From: Pseudomonas sp. NFIX28
GTDB taxonomy: Bacteria; Pseudomonadota; Gammaproteobacteria; Pseudomonadales; Pseudomonadaceae
Assembly: GCF_900107395.1 (NCBI RefSeq)
Contig: NZ_FNPW01000005.1
Coordinates: 56,426-120,425, forward strand
DNA length: 64,000 nucleotides
Reading direction: 5' to 3'
The notes below the pieces were generated by a model. That model did not search any database. It saw only the letters and a list, made by a program, of their open reading frames with translations, and was not told the DNA's origin. Below are positions 10,886 through 21,169 of the stretch, one piece after another (within the stretch, counting starts at the first letter, position 1; every line of letters starts with the position of its first letter). A program made the position numbers and the translations under genes.

Positions 10886-11422
10886 TTAGCGACGCCGCGC
10901 CAGATAGCGCTGCAAGGCCGCCAAAGAGTCCGGGCAATAAGGCTTTTCGGTGATTTCCCGCATCACTTCGTCGATCGGGATGAAGCGCGCTTCCAGCACT
11001 TCTTCCGGCTGCAGGCGCAGAGGCCCGTCCCAGACCGCCGAAAAGGCCGAGCACCAGAGACGATTGTCGGTGTCTTCGAAAAAGAAATGGTCATGGGCGG
11101 TCAATTCCACCCCGCTCACGCCCAACTCTTCCTCCAGCTCGCGAGCCGCCGACTCCGCGTAGCTCTCGACAGCCTGCACCATGCCGCCCGCGGCCACGTC
11201 CCAGTAGCCGGGATAGATGGCCTTGCTCAAGGTACGCCGGTGCACGCACAGCTCGCCGGCGGAATTGAACAGCAGGATATAGGTGCCGCGCCCGATCAGG
11301 CCGCGCTCGCGCAACTCCGAGCGGGCCAGCGCGCCCAGCAACTGGTCTTCGCCATCGACCCAGGCGACTTGTTCGGCATCGGAGGCGGCGCGATGCGCCG
11401 CCTCATTGGAGGTAACCACCAT
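10886..11422 (-). CDS. Nudix hydrolase (YfcD-like)
   Basis: A 178-residue Nudix pyrophosphohydrolase. The Nudix box is complete: starting at the Gly of GMVQAVE, the G-x5-E-x7-REUXEEXGU pattern reads through to RELEEELGV. The arrangement, with an N-terminal GRGTYILLFN strand and the box after WDVAAGG, resembles E. coli YfcD and isopentenyl-diphosphate-isomerase-like Nudix enzymes. The substrate cannot be predicted. The start is three bases after the DUF2333 stop, so the two are translationally linked; AGGG lies seven bases upstream. Confidence 0.9.
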   Translation of the reverse strand: MVVTSNEAAHRAASDAEQVAWVDGEDQLLGALARSELRERGLIGRGTYILLFNSAGELCVHRRTLSKAIYPGYWDVAAGGMVQAVESYAESAARELEEELGVSGVELTAHDHFFFEDTDNRLWCSAFSAVWDGPLRLQPEEVLEARFIPIDEVMREITEKPYCPDSLAALQRYLARRR

Positions 11423-11425
11423 GGA

Positions 11426-12493
11426 TCAGCCCTGATTGAGCAGTTGACGCAAGTCGATGACCGCGGCGTTGGCCCGGGAAATATAGTTGGCCATGACCAG
11501 CGAGTGGTTGGCCAACACGCCGAAGCCGCTGCCGTTGAGAATCATCGGGCTCCAGATCGGCTCCTGGGACGCTTCCAGCTCACGGATGATCTGGCGCACG
11601 CTGACCGTGGCGTTTTTCTTCGCCAGCACGTCGGCGAAATCGACCTCGATGGCGCGCAGCAGGTGGGACAAGGCCCAGGCCTGGCCACGCGCTTCGTAGA
11701 ACACGTTGTCGATCTGCATCCAGGGGGTTTCCACCACTTCTTCGTCAACCTGCGGCGACTGGCCCGGCGCCGTGGTTTCGGTTTTCAGCGCGGTGTTGAG
11801 CTTGACCCGGCCAACACTGGCCGACAGGCGCTGGGACAACGAACCCAGGCGGGTACCGACGTCACCCAGCCAGTTGTTCAGGTTGTCGGCGCGGGCATAG
11901 AACAACGCACTCTTCTGGTTCGGATCGGACAGGCGCGCCTGGTAGCGGCTCAGGGAATTGATGCCTTCCTGGTATTCGGATTCGCTGGACGGCAGCACCC
12001 AGCTCTTGTTGTCGAAGTTGAAGCGCGGCTCGGCCTTGGCCAGGTCGGCGTCCTCGGCGGACTGCGACTGGGAACGGGCAAAGTCCTTGCGCAGGGCGCG
12101 GGTCAGGTCGCGGACCTGCACCAGCACGCCGTATTCCCAGCTCGGCATGTTGTCCATCCACAGGCCCGGCGGGAAACGGTCGTTGGAAATATAGCCACCC
12201 GGCTTGTTCAGCAAGGTGCCGGCCACGGACTTGAGGGTTTCCACCGTGGTGTAGCCGACGACCATCTGCTTGCCTTCCTTCTCGGCGGCCACCTGCGCGC
12301 TTTGCTGAACCGGGAACAGCGACGGCTCCTGGCTCCAGTACCAGCCCAGGGCACTGGCTACCAGCAGATACAGCCCCAGCAAGGTGCCCAGGGCGCGGCT
12401 GAACAACAGGCCACCAAAGTAGCTGCGTGTCGCCGACTTGGGTTCGGCAGCACGATCCGGCGCGCTGCCCGCGCGGTTCTTCCAGTCCAGCAT
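11426..12493 (-). CDS. DUF2333 family membrane-anchored protein
   Basis: A 355-residue protein with one N-terminal transmembrane segment (LGTLLGLYLLVASALGWYW, about residues 36-54). A long, mostly helical periplasmic domain follows (text ATLQ-free; for example GGYISNDRFPPGLWMDNMPS and YGVLVQVRDLTRALRKDFAR). I recognise this as the Pseudomonas DUF2333 family, whose function is unknown. It is the first gene of a two-gene unit with the Nudix hydrolase. A poly-basic N-terminus before the helix predicts cytoplasm-in, periplasm-out topology. Confidence 0.85.
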   Translation of the reverse strand: MLDWKNRAGSAPDRAAEPKSATRSYFGGLLFSRALGTLLGLYLLVASALGWYWSQEPSLFPVQQSAQVAAEKEGKQMVVGYTTVETLKSVAGTLLNKPGGYISNDRFPPGLWMDNMPSWEYGVLVQVRDLTRALRKDFARSQSQSAEDADLAKAEPRFNFDNKSWVLPSSESEYQEGINSLSRYQARLSDPNQKSALFYARADNLNNWLGDVGTRLGSLSQRLSASVGRVKLNTALKTETTAPGQSPQVDEEVVETPWMQIDNVFYEARGQAWALSHLLRAIEVDFADVLAKKNATVSVRQIIRELEASQEPIWSPMILNGSGFGVLANHSLVMANYISRANAAVIDLRQLLNQG

Positions 12494-12696
12494 GGCTATA
12501 TCCTTTCAATCACTTGGGTTCATCGGTTCGACCACAACCCTACGCCATCGTGCCTCGAACCGGGCGGATTAAAAATCATCCGCCGCGCAAGACGCCACAT
12601 GCCGGGTTTACATCGAGCGGCCACTATAAATGAAGCACAGTCCAGAACCTATGCGACCAGTCGGTCGGGAAATGAATAACGTCGCTTTGCAGATTG

Positions 12697-12726
12697 TTGA
12701 CGTACGACACTCGTACATTCCATAAG
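12697..12726 (+). promoter_or_regulatory. Candidate sigma-70 promoter with internal dyad, upstream of gcbA
   Basis: TTGACG (12697-12702) is followed after 18 bases by CATAAG (12721-12726), a fair -35/-10 pair 60 bases before the gcbA start. The spacer contains GTACGA-CAC-TCGTAC (12702-12716), a perfect 6+3+6 dyad that a repressor could use. This is sequence pattern only. The rest of the 292-bp gap (12494-12785) shows nothing else I can name. Confidence 0.4.
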
Positions 12727-12785
12727 AGGTGCTAGCATAGAGCCACCACTCGACCTCAGCATGCGCCCTAACTAGTAGTCAGGAT

Positions 12786-14450
12786 ATGACCGAGCCAGAA
12801 GACCCCAGCCGTGAGCGCCTCAAGCACCACTTTGCCCAGCGGGTAATTCACCAGGCTCGTCAGATCCTCGAGATATGGCAGCGCCTGCAGCGCAGCGAAT
12901 GGTCGAGCGCCGACATGTCCGAACTCAGCGAGGCCAACCTGCGCCTGCTGCGCTTCGCCGAACGCTTCGAACAACCCGAACATACCCAGCTGGCCCGCAG
13001 CATCAGCGATTCGCTGGAAGCGGTGGACGCCAACCGCGGTCGCCTGAGCAGCGGCCTGATCACCGACCTCAACCGGCTGATGCAGCGTCTGTCGCGCACC
13101 GGCCTGCGCCATGGCGACCAGCTGGAACAGACCTTCCTGCCGCCCTTGCGCAAGCCGATCTACGTGATGCTGCAAGACCACGACCGCGCCGAACGCCTGG
13201 CCAAGCAGCTGGAATTCTTCGGCCTCAGCGCCCAGTCCCTGGACAGCATCGCCGCGTTTCGCTCCTCGATGATCGAGCGCCTGCCGGCGGCCATCGTCAT
13301 CGACGTCGACTTCTGCGGCAGCGGCATGGGCCTGCAGCTGGCCGCCGAAGCCCAGGAAGGCCTGGAGCAGAAGCTGCCCCTGCTGTTTTTCAGCCTCCAC
13401 GAAACCGACACCCCGACCCGCCTGGCCGCCGTGCGCGCCGGTGGCCAGGAATTCCTCACCGGTACGCTGGAGGCCTCGAGCCTGCTGGAGAAAATCGAGA
13501 TCCTCACCTGCGTCGCCCAATACGAACCTTATAAAGTGCTGATCATCGACGACTCCCGCGCCCAGGCCCTGCACACCGAACGCCTGCTCAACAGCGCCGG
13601 AATCATTACCCGGACGTTGATCGAGCCGATCCGGGCGATGGCCGAACTCGCCGACTTCCAGCCCGACCTGATCATCCTCGACATGTATATGCCGGCCTGC
13701 ACCGGTACCGAACTGGCCAAGGTGATCCGCCATAACGATCGTTATGTCAGCGTGCCGATCATCTACCTGTCGGCCGAGGACGACCTGGACAAGCAGCTGG
13801 ACGCCATGAGCGAAGGCGGCGACGACTTCCTGACCAAGCCGATCAAGCCGCGCCACCTGATCACCACCGTGCGCAACCGCGCCGCCCGCGCACGCAACCT
13901 CAAGGCGCGCATGGTCCGCGACAGCCTCACCGGGCTGTATAACCACACCCACATCCTGCAATTGCTCGAAGACTGCAGCTTCCGCGCGCGCCGCGAAAAC
14001 AAGCCGCTGAGCTTCGCCATGCTCGACATCGACCACTTCAAGCGGGTCAACGACAGCCACGGCCACCCCATGGGCGACCGGGTAATCAAGAGCCTGGCGC
14101 TGTTTCTCAAGCAACGCCTGCGCAAGACCGATTTCATCGGGCGTTACGGCGGCGAGGAATTCGCCATCGTCATGCCCGACACCGACCTTGAAGCCGCCTG
14201 CAAGGTACTGGACGAAATCCGCCAGCGTTTTGCCGAAATCCACTACCCGGCCCAGCCGCAGGACCTGTGGTGCACCTTCAGCGCCGGGGTGGTCGAACTG
14301 CGGGAAGACTCCGACAGCCTGATGATGGCCAGCCAGGCCGACGAAGCGCTCTACCGCGCCAAGGACAGCGGGCGAAACCGGGTCCAGGCGGCGCGCCATC
14401 AAAGCGCCACTTTTTCATCGGAATCCACCAATTCGGTCATAACCTTGTAA
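12786..14450 (+). CDS. gcbA: Diguanylate cyclase GcbA (REC-like, REC, GGDEF)
   Basis: A 554-residue response-regulator diguanylate cyclase. A helical N-terminal region is followed by a degenerate receiver-like segment (IYVMLQDHDRAERLAKQLEF). Next is a canonical receiver (KVLIIDDSRA ... LIILDMYMPACTG ... YLSAEDD ... KPIKP) and a C-terminal GGDEF domain. The active site is GGEEF (residues 455-459), and an inhibitory RxxD site (RKTD, 446-449) sits five residues before it, so both catalysis and product inhibition are expected. It makes c-di-GMP. The domain order and the position next to a CtpL-like receptor match P. aeruginosa PA4843 and P. fluorescens GcbA, which promotes initial surface attachment. 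Confidence 0.93.
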   Translation: MTEPEDPSRERLKHHFAQRVIHQARQILEIWQRLQRSEWSSADMSELSEANLRLLRFAERFEQPEHTQLARSISDSLEAVDANRGRLSSGLITDLNRLMQRLSRTGLRHGDQLEQTFLPPLRKPIYVMLQDHDRAERLAKQLEFFGLSAQSLDSIAAFRSSMIERLPAAIVIDVDFCGSGMGLQLAAEAQEGLEQKLPLLFFSLHETDTPTRLAAVRAGGQEFLTGTLEASSLLEKIEILTCVAQYEPYKVLIIDDSRAQALHTERLLNSAGIITRTLIEPIRAMAELADFQPDLIILDMYMPACTGTELAKVIRHNDRYVSVPIIYLSAEDDLDKQLDAMSEGGDDFLTKPIKPRHLITTVRNRAARARNLKARMVRDSLTGLYNHTHILQLLEDCSFRARRENKPLSFAMLDIDHFKRVNDSHGHPMGDRVIKSLALFLKQRLRKTDFIGRYGGEEFAIVMPDTDLEAACKVLDEIRQRFAEIHYPAQPQDLWCTFSAGVVELREDSDSLMMASQADEALYRAKDSGRNRVQAARHQSATFSSESTNSVITL

Positions 14451-14502
14451 TGCAAACGCAATAAATTCAGGCGCTTACCATTCAAGTCGTTGGTAGGACG
14501 CG

Positions 14503-16467
14503 ATGCGCCTGAAGCTGCTGACCAATCTCAATACCCTGCTATTAGTTGCCGTTTGCCTGGCCCTGGGCGCGACGCTCTGGTGGTCGCAACGCGCCCTCGA
14601 GCGCCCTTATCTATTGATGGAGCGCTATTTGGGGCTGTCCCAGCAGTTCCAGAACCAGGTGGCGCGCAACATCGAAGACTACCTGGCCAGCGGCGATGCC
14701 CTGCGCCTGAGCAGCGCCAGCCAGGCCATCGAAACCCAGCAGGCGCAGCTCGACGAATTGCCCGCGGAACTGGCGCAAAGCCTGCGCCCGAGCCTGTCGG
14801 GCCTGGCCGACTTCAGCAAGACCGATTTGCTGGCCGCCGGCAAACTGGCCGGCGACCCACAAGCGCTGCTGCTGCAGGCCGAGCGCGAGCTGGGCGCCAG
14901 CCTCGAACAACTGAGCCAATACGCGACCGGGGCGGCCAGCAATCCCAGCGCCGCGACCTACCTGCCGTTGCTGCTGACCGCCTCCCAGCACCTGGGCAAG
15001 CTGTCCTTGGCCCGCGAAAAACTGGTGAGCAGCGGTCGCAGCGAACTGGCCGCCGATGTCGAGCGCGAAGTGAGCAACATGCGCGCCCAGGCCGAGCAGC
15101 TGGAAGCCCTGCCGTTGCTCGGAGTCGCCGCCAGCAACGCCTCGAACACCGATGACTTTGCCGCCATGATGGGCCTGGAGAACACCGAGAAGGCCGCCGC
15201 CGAAGACGCCGGCATCGGCCTCAAGCGCGAGCTCAACAGCCTGCTCGGCCGCTACCCCGCCGAGCTGAACCGCACTCGCGAACAGATCCAGAAACGCGCC
15301 GACCTCAGCGCCGCCACCCACCTGAAAATCGCCGCCGTGCAGCAGGCCATCGCCGAGCTGGAGCCGACCGTGCGCGCCCAGCACGGGCAGATCCAGGGCG
15401 AAGTGCGGTTGATGCAAGGCCTGATGATCGCCCTGATCCTGCTGATCGCCCTGCTCATCGACACCTTGCAGCGCCGTTTGGCGCGGGTCCTGAGCAACCT
15501 GGCGCCGGCCCTGTCGACCTGGGCCGAGGGCGACTTCAGCCGCGACATCCAGCTGGGGCGGACCAACCGCGAGCTGCACGATATCGAAGAATCACTGAAC
15601 CGCCTGCGCGCCTATCTGGTGGACCTGGTGGGCACCATCCGGCAGAACGCCGAGCAGGTCGCCGGCAGCAGCCGCGCCCTGGCGGAACTGAGCAGCGGCC
15701 TGCACGGCGGGGCCGAGCGCCAGGCCGGCGACACCGCGCAGATCCGCGACGCCCTGGGCGAGCTGGAAGCGACCATCCAGCAAGTCGCCGGCGATGCCAG
15801 CCAGGCCGCCGATGCCAGCCGCAGCGCCGGGGTGGCGGTGGAGCAGGGGCAGAAAGTCATCGGCCTGAGCCTGACCGGGCTGCATGCGCTGGTCGGCGAG
15901 GTGCAGGGCAACGCGCAGATGATCGAACAACTGGCCGAAGAGTCGGCGACCATCGGTGGCGTGCTCACGGTCATCCGCTCCATTGCCGACCAGACCAACC
16001 TGCTGGCCCTGAACGCCGCCATCGAAGCCGCGAGGGCCGGGGAAATGGGCCGCGGTTTTGCCGTGGTCGCCGAGGAAGTGCGCTCCCTGGCCCAGCGCAC
16101 CGCCGGGGCCACCGCCGAGATCCAGACCCTGATCGCCGGCCTGCAAGCCGCCGCCCGACAATCGGTGGAGGGCATGCGCGCCCAGGTCGAACACGCCGAG
16201 GCCACGGCCAGCCAGGCCCAGGCCGCGGACGGCGCGCTGGATGAAATCGTCGGGGCGATCCAGACCATTTCCGACACCGCGATACGCATTGCCGATGTCA
16301 CCGCCCAGCAAAGCGGCGCCGTCAGCGAAATCCGCGACCACAGCGAGCGCATTCATCAACTGGGCGGGGACAACCTGCAACGCATCGGCGAAGGCCGTGA
16401 ACAAGGCGAGAACCTGCTGGCCCTGGGCGGCCAGCTGCACACGGCGGTGCAGGCGTTCCGCGTCTGA
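14503..16467 (+). CDS. ctpL: Methyl-accepting chemotaxis protein, CtpL-like
   Basis: A 654-residue chemoreceptor. The first membrane helix is at about residues 7-25 ([19 protein letters not shown]). A helical periplasmic ligand domain of about 280 residues follows, then a second helix near 304-322 ([18 protein letters not shown]), a HAMP region, and a signalling domain with the invariant hairpin [20 protein letters not shown] near residue 493. Its neighbours (gcbA before, dsbD after) are those of PAO1 PA4844, the CtpL receptor linked to phosphate and chloroaniline responses. Ligand specificity here is inferred only from position and size. The gene starts 52 bases after gcbA. Confidence 0.88.
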   Translation: MRLKLLTNLNTLLLVAVCLALGATLWWSQRALERPYLLMERYLGLSQQFQNQVARNIEDYLASGDALRLSSASQAIETQQAQLDELPAELAQSLRPSLSGLADFSKTDLLAAGKLAGDPQALLLQAERELGASLEQLSQYATGAASNPSAATYLPLLLTASQHLGKLSLAREKLVSSGRSELAADVEREVSNMRAQAEQLEALPLLGVAASNASNTDDFAAMMGLENTEKAAAEDAGIGLKRELNSLLGRYPAELNRTREQIQKRADLSAATHLKIAAVQQAIAELEPTVRAQHGQIQGEVRLMQGLMIALILLIALLIDTLQRRLARVLSNLAPALSTWAEGDFSRDIQLGRTNRELHDIEESLNRLRAYLVDLVGTIRQNAEQVAGSSRALAELSSGLHGGAERQAGDTAQIRDALGELEATIQQVAGDASQAADASRSAGVAVEQGQKVIGLSLTGLHALVGEVQGNAQMIEQLAEESATIGGVLTVIRSIADQTNLLALNAAIEAARAGEMGRGFAVVAEEVRSLAQRTAGATAEIQTLIAGLQAAARQSVEGMRAQVEHAEATASQAQAADGALDEIVGAIQTISDTAIRIADVTAQQSGAVSEIRDHSERIHQLGGDNLQRIGEGREQGENLLALGGQLHTAVQAFRV

Positions 16468-16477
16468 CTTGAGCCCT

Positions 16478-16540
16478 ATCGCGGGCAAGCCTCGCTCCTA
16501 CAGATGACGCGAACCTGTAGGAGCGAGGCTTGCCCGCGAT
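16478..16540. repeat. Family-A palindromic repeat, possible terminator
   Basis: CGCGGGCAAGCCTCGCTCCTAC and its inverse form a near-perfect hairpin starting ten bases after the ctpL stop, with a 14-17 base loop. The arms are in the reverse order compared with most other copies. Confidence 0.85.
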
Positions 16541-16624
16541 CAAAAGCCACCCAGACCGCCCACCAGCCTGCGAACCCCGCCGCTCTCCGCTATCATGCGC
16601 ACACCTTCGATTCGCGAGATTGCC

Positions 16625-18415
16625 ATGCGTCGCCTGCTTTGCCTGCTGCTGTTCGTCCTTGCCCTGCCGGCGACCGCCGGCGGGTTGCTGGACAGCCGCC
16701 CCAGTTCGACCCTGGGCTCGATCAACAACAGTGCCGACTTCCTGCCGGTGCGCGAAGCGTTCCAGCTGAGCCTGCTGCAAAGCACGCCGCAATCGATCAA
16801 GCTGCGCTTCGTCGCCGCCGAGGGTTATTACCTCTACCGCCACCGCTTCCAGTTCCGTGCCGAGCCTGCCGACATCGCCCTGGGCGCTGCCCAACTGCCC
16901 AAGGGCGAGCAGAAACACGACGAGTTTTTCGGCGATGTCGAGGTCTACCACGGCATTCTCGATATCGAACTGCCGCGCCCCGCCGCCGATCAAAGAGCCT
17001 TCACCCTGGCCGTGACCTACCAGGGCTGCGCCGACAAGGGCCTGTGTTATCCACCGGAAACCGAGCGCCTGCCAATCGACGGCGCGGCCTCTTCGGCGAA
17101 TGCCGCAAGCGCCGCCAGCCCTGCTTCCGCCCCTGGAAAAGCCGTCTGGAGCTGGCGTGAGCTGGCGCTGTTCTTCCTCGCCGGCATCGGCCTGACGTTC
17201 ACGCCGTGCGTCCTGCCGATGCTGCCGATTCTTTCCGGCGTGGTGCTCAAGGGCCAGGTCGGCGGCTGGCGTGGCTTCAACCTGTCGCTCGCCTATGTAT
17301 TGCCGATGGCGGCCTGCTTCGCCCTTCTGGGCGCCCTGATGGGGCTGTTCGGCGCCCAGCTCAATTTGCAGGCCCGCCTGCAATCGGCCTGGGTGCTGGT
17401 GCCCTTTGCACTGTTCTTCGCCGTGTTCGCCCTGGCGATGTTCGATGTCTTCGAACTCAAGCTGCCGCGCTTTATCAGCCAGCGCCTGGAACGCATCGCC
17501 GGGCGTACCGAAGGCGGCTCGCTGTGGGGCGCGGCGGTGCTGGGCGTGGTCTCCAGCCTGCTGGTATCGCCCTGCGTTTCGGCGCCCCTGGCGGGTGCCC
17601 TGCTGTATATCAGCGCCAGCGGCGATGCCTTGGGCGGCGCCCTGAAACTCTTCGCCCTGGGCCTGGGCATGGGCACGCCGCTGTTGCTGGTGGCCACCGG
17701 CGGCGCGGCCTGGCTGCCGAAAAGCGGGCCCTGGCTGGTGTATGTGAAAAACGCCATTGGCGTGCTGCTGCTCGGCCTGGCGATCGGCCTGCTGAGCCGG
17801 GTCCTGCCGGGCCAGGTCAGCCTGTTGCTGATTGGCGCGCTGGCGGCCGGCGTCGGCCTGTTCCTCGGCGCCCTGGAGTTTGTCTACAAGGCACCCCGCG
17901 AACGCCTGGCGCAGTTGCTCGGGCTGTTCCTGGTGTTTTATGCCTTGGCCTGCTGGTACGGCGCGCTCAGCGGCCAGACCGATCCGTTCAACCCGCTCGC
18001 CCGTCCACCGGTGGCGGCCATCGGCAGCCCCGGAAAAACCAGCACCGCCCAATGGCAGACGGTCACCACCCCCGGCGAACTCGACCAGGCCCTGGCCGAT
18101 GCCCGAAGCGCCGGCGCCCCGCTGCTCCTCGACTGGTACGCCGACTGGTGCATCAGCTGCAAAGTCATCGAACGCGAGGTGCTCAGCGACAGCCTGGTCC
18201 TCGAGCGCCTGCAGGGCTATCGCCTGGTGCGCTTCGATATCACCGCCAGCAACAGCGAACAGCGCGCCCTGCTGGACCGCTATCAACTGTTCGGTCCGCC
18301 GGCATTGATGTTCTTCGGCAAAGATGGCGTCGAACGTGCCGAAGTGCGCGTAATCGGCGAAATCAGCGCCAGGGACTTCGCCGAACGCATTGCCGCGGCA
18401 AATGACCGGATTTAG
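16625..18415 (+). CDS. dsbD: Thiol:disulfide interchange protein DsbD
   Basis: A 596-residue protein that carries electrons from cytoplasmic thioredoxin to periplasmic disulfide isomerases and cytochrome-c maturation. All three modules and all six expected cysteines are visible. The alpha domain has Cys135/Cys141 (GCADKGLCYPP). The eight-helix beta domain has Cys195 (TPCVLPMLP) and Cys317 (VSPCVSAPL). The gamma thioredoxin domain has Cys509/Cys512 (ADWCISCKVIE). Start 16625 gives a clean signal peptide (MRRLLCLLLFVLALPATAGG); an upstream start at 16595 would mask it. This position corresponds to dipZ/dsbD1 (PA4845) in PAO1. Confidence 0.95.
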   Translation: MRRLLCLLLFVLALPATAGGLLDSRPSSTLGSINNSADFLPVREAFQLSLLQSTPQSIKLRFVAAEGYYLYRHRFQFRAEPADIALGAAQLPKGEQKHDEFFGDVEVYHGILDIELPRPAADQRAFTLAVTYQGCADKGLCYPPETERLPIDGAASSANAASAASPASAPGKAVWSWRELALFFLAGIGLTFTPCVLPMLPILSGVVLKGQVGGWRGFNLSLAYVLPMAACFALLGALMGLFGAQLNLQARLQSAWVLVPFALFFAVFALAMFDVFELKLPRFISQRLERIAGRTEGGSLWGAAVLGVVSSLLVSPCVSAPLAGALLYISASGDALGGALKLFALGLGMGTPLLLVATGGAAWLPKSGPWLVYVKNAIGVLLLGLAIGLLSRVLPGQVSLLLIGALAAGVGLFLGALEFVYKAPRERLAQLLGLFLVFYALACWYGALSGQTDPFNPLARPPVAAIGSPGKTSTAQWQTVTTPGELDQALADARSAGAPLLLDWYADWCISCKVIEREVLSDSLVLERLQGYRLVRFDITASNSEQRALLDRYQLFGPPALMFFGKDGVERAEVRVIGEISARDFAERIAAANDRI

Positions 18416-18559
18416 TCAGTTGGTCACATATTTTGGCTAAACATCGGTCATCGTGCTGCCTATTGCAGAGAACTGGACAGTCACAAAGGCTTTGCGGCAT
18501 AGTCGCCGAGTTCTGATAACCGCACATTCCAATCACTGCGCAATAACAAGGAACGGCAG

Positions 18560-19012
18560 ATGGCGACCCTACTGGTTCTTCACGGACCCAACCTGAACCT
18601 GCTCGGCACCCGCGAACCGGGGGTCTACGGGGCAGTCACCCTGGCTGAGATCAACCAGGATCTGGAGCGTCGCGCTCGCGAGGCCGGCCACCATCTGCTC
18701 TACCTGCAAAGCAACGCCGAGTATGAATTGATCGACCGCATCCACGCCGCCCGCGATGAAGGCGTGGACTTCATTTTGATCAATCCAGCAGCTTTTACGC
18801 ATACAAGCGTCGCATTACGTGACGCGCTGCTGGCGGTGAGCATCCCATTCATCGAAGTGCATTTGTCTAACGTGCACAAACGCGAACCTTTCCGCCATCA
18901 CTCCTACTTCTCCGACGTTGCGGTGGGAGTGATCTGCGGCCTTGGCGCCAGCGGCTACCGACTGGCCCTGGAGGCCGCCCTAGAACAGCTTGAACGACAA
19001 GCAACAGCTTGA
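18560..19012 (+). CDS. aroQ: 3-dehydroquinate dehydratase, type II
   Basis: A 150-residue type II dehydroquinase that converts 3-dehydroquinate to 3-dehydroshikimate in the shikimate pathway. Motifs seen are [21 protein letters not shown] with the catalytic Tyr, [16 protein letters not shown], and [19 protein letters not shown] with the catalytic His region. The start has AAGGA upstream. It is followed 48 bases later by accB, giving the aroQ-accB-accC order conserved in pseudomonads. The 144-bp gap before it has no clear terminator for dsbD. Confidence 0.97.
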   Translation: MATLLVLHGPNLNLLGTREPGVYGAVTLAEINQDLERRAREAGHHLLYLQSNAEYELIDRIHAARDEGVDFILINPAAFTHTSVALRDALLAVSIPFIEVHLSNVHKREPFRHHSYFSDVAVGVICGLGASGYRLALEAALEQLERQATA

Positions 19013-19060
19013 ACGACAGGCAATAAACGCCCCTGACCGACCCTTGGGAGTTGATGATTC

Positions 19061-19522
19061 ATGGATATCCGTAAAGTTAAGAAACTGATCGAACTGCTGG
19101 AAGAGTCCGGCATCGACGAGCTCGAGATCAAGGAAGGCGAAGAGTCCGTACGCATCAGCCGTCACAGCAAGACTCCAGCCCAGCAATACTACGCACCGGC
19201 ACCGATGGCTGCCCCGGCCGCCGCACCAGCAGCTGCCGCTCCGGCCGCCGCTGCCGCACCAGCAGCTCCAGCTGCCCCTGTGCTGAACGGCAACGTTGCC
19301 CGTTCGCCGATGGTCGGCACCTTCTACCGCAAATCCTCGCCAACCTCGCCAGCCTTCGTTGAAGTCGGCCAGAGCGTGAAGAAAGGCGACACCCTGTGCA
19401 TCGTCGAAGCCATGAAGATGATGAACCACATCGAAGCTGAAACCAGCGGTGTGATCGAATCCATCCTCGTTGAAGACGGCCAGCCGGTTGAGTACGACCA
19501 ACCGCTGTTCACCATCGTTTGA
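19061..19522 (+). CDS. accB: Biotin carboxyl carrier protein of acetyl-CoA carboxylase
   Basis: A 153-residue BCCP. It has an N-terminal helical region ([20 protein letters not shown]), an Ala/Pro-rich flexible linker (about residues 47-72), and a C-terminal biotinyl domain with EAMKMMN. The biotinylated lysine is Lys119. It carries carboxybiotin between AccC and the carboxyltransferase at the first step of fatty acid synthesis. accC starts 17 bases downstream, so the two are one operon with matched expression. Confidence 0.98.
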   Translation: MDIRKVKKLIELLEESGIDELEIKEGEESVRISRHSKTPAQQYYAPAPMAAPAAAPAAAAPAAAAAPAAPAAPVLNGNVARSPMVGTFYRKSSPTSPAFVEVGQSVKKGDTLCIVEAMKMMNHIEAETSGVIESILVEDGQPVEYDQPLFTIV

Positions 19523-19539
19523 ACCGCGGAGAGCCAACG

Positions 19540-20895
19540 ATGTCTGCGAAGTTGGAAAAAGTTCTGATCGCCAACCGCGGTGAAATCGCCCTGCGGATTC
19601 TGCGTGCCTGCAAAGAGATGGGTATCAAGACCGTCGCCGTTTACTCCAAGGCCGACAAGGAATTGATGCACCTGGGCCTGGCAGACGAATCCGTCTGCAT
19701 TGGCCCGGCCTCCGCCGCGCACTCCTACCTGCACATCCCGGCGATTATCGCTGCCGCCGAAGTGACCGGCGCCACCGCCATTCACCCAGGCTATGGCTTC
19801 CTCGCGGAAAACGCCGACTTCGCCGAACAGGTCGAGAACTCCGGCTTCGCCTTCATCGGCCCGAAAGCCGAGACCATTCGCCTGATGGGCGACAAGGTAT
19901 CGGCCAAGCACGCCATGATCGCCGCCGGCGTACCGACCGTTCCCGGCTCCGACGGCCCGCTGCCGGAAGACGAAGAAACCGCGTTGCGTATCGGCCGTGA
20001 AGTCGGCTACCCGGTGATCATCAAGGCCGCTGGCGGCGGCGGTGGTCGCGGCATGCGCGTGGTGCACAAGGAAGAAGACCTGATCTCCTCGGCCAAGCTG
20101 ACCCGCTCCGAAGCGGGCGCGGCATTCGGCAACCCGATGGTCTACCTGGAGAAGTTCCTGACCAACCCACGTCACGTGGAAGTCCAGGTACTGTCCGACG
20201 GCCAGGGCAACGCGATCCACCTGGGCGACCGCGACTGCTCCCTGCAGCGTCGCCACCAGAAGGTGCTTGAAGAAGCGCCGGCTCCGGGCATCGACGAAAC
20301 CGCTCGCCAGGAAGTCTTCGCCCGCTGCGTCAAGGCGTGCATCGACATCGGCTACCGCGGCGCCGGTACCTTCGAGTTCCTGTACGAGAACGGTCGCTTC
20401 TACTTCATCGAGATGAACACTCGCGTGCAGGTAGAGCACCCGGTGTCGGAAATGGTCACTGGCGTCGACATCGTCAAGGAGATGCTGAGCATCGCCGCTG
20501 GCAACAAGCTGTCGATTTCCCAGAAAGACGTGGTCATTCGTGGCCACGCCCTGGAATGCCGGATCAACGCCGAAGACCCGAAAACCTTCATGCCAAGCCC
20601 AGGCACGGTCAAGCATTTCCATGCTCCGGGCGGCAATGGCGTGCGCGTCGACTCGCATCTGTACAGCGGTTACGCGGTTCCACCGAACTACGATTCGTTG
20701 ATCGGCAAGCTGATCACTTACGGGGCAACCCGTGAAGAAGCCATGGCGCGCATGCGCAATGCGCTGGACGAAATCGTGGTCGACGGGATCAAGACCAACA
20801 TCCCGCTGCACCGCGACCTGACCCGTGACGAAGGCTTCTGCAAAGGTGGCGTGAACATTCACTACCTGGAGCACAAGCTGGCCGGTCAACACTGA
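19540..20895 (+). CDS. accC: Biotin carboxylase subunit of acetyl-CoA carboxylase
   Basis: A 451-residue ATP-grasp enzyme that carboxylates the biotin on AccB. The N-terminal biotin-carboxylase domain ([20 protein letters not shown]), the glycine-rich ATP loop ([13 protein letters not shown]), the active-site text [20 protein letters not shown] and the C-terminal domain are all present. The ATG at 19540 has GGAG nine bases upstream; an in-frame start at 19519 would overlap accB and adds a non-family leader. A strong hairpin terminator follows at 20914. Confidence 0.98.
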   Translation: MSAKLEKVLIANRGEIALRILRACKEMGIKTVAVYSKADKELMHLGLADESVCIGPASAAHSYLHIPAIIAAAEVTGATAIHPGYGFLAENADFAEQVENSGFAFIGPKAETIRLMGDKVSAKHAMIAAGVPTVPGSDGPLPEDEETALRIGREVGYPVIIKAAGGGGGRGMRVVHKEEDLISSAKLTRSEAGAAFGNPMVYLEKFLTNPRHVEVQVLSDGQGNAIHLGDRDCSLQRRHQKVLEEAPAPGIDETARQEVFARCVKACIDIGYRGAGTFEFLYENGRFYFIEMNTRVQVEHPVSEMVTGVDIVKEMLSIAAGNKLSISQKDVVIRGHALECRINAEDPKTFMPSPGTVKHFHAPGGNGVRVDSHLYSGYAVPPNYDSLIGKLITYGATREEAMARMRNALDEIVVDGIKTNIPLHRDLTRDEGFCKGGVNIHYLEHKLAGQH

Positions 20896-20913
20896 TCGAC
20901 ACCGCACCAGACC

Positions 20914-20946
20914 GACAAGGCCGCTTTCGAGCGGCCTTGTCGTTTC
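20914..20946 (+). terminator. Intrinsic terminator of the aroQ-accB-accC unit
   Basis: An 11-bp perfect stem GACAAGGCCGC / GCGGCCTTGTC with loop TTTCGA, followed by a short T-containing stretch (GTTTC), 18 bases after the accC stop. Confidence 0.85.
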
Positions 20947-20958
20947 TGGCGCAAAACC

Positions 20959-21047
20959 TGTAGCCGCCAGCGCGCTCGCGGTCCGCACAGGCGGCCCATT
21001 ACCGGCGCAGCCCGTCAGTCGCTATCGCGAGCACGCTCGCCCCTACA
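20959..21047. repeat. Diverged family-A palindromic repeat
   Basis: TGTAGCCGCCAGCGCGCTCGCG and the loosely inverse CGCGAGCACGCTCGCCCCTACA frame about 45 bases, in the 274-bp gap between accC and prmA. The arms are mixed in sequence compared with the main families. Confidence 0.65.
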
Positions 21048-21169
21048 AAGGATGGGGCTGCCCGGGGAAATGGCGCCTGGCGTGTCGTCTTCTGCGCCTC
21101 GCTCGCGTAAACTTGCGCGCTTCTCGCAGCCCGCTAGGCTGCACATTACATATTTCAAAGGTGCCCGCC

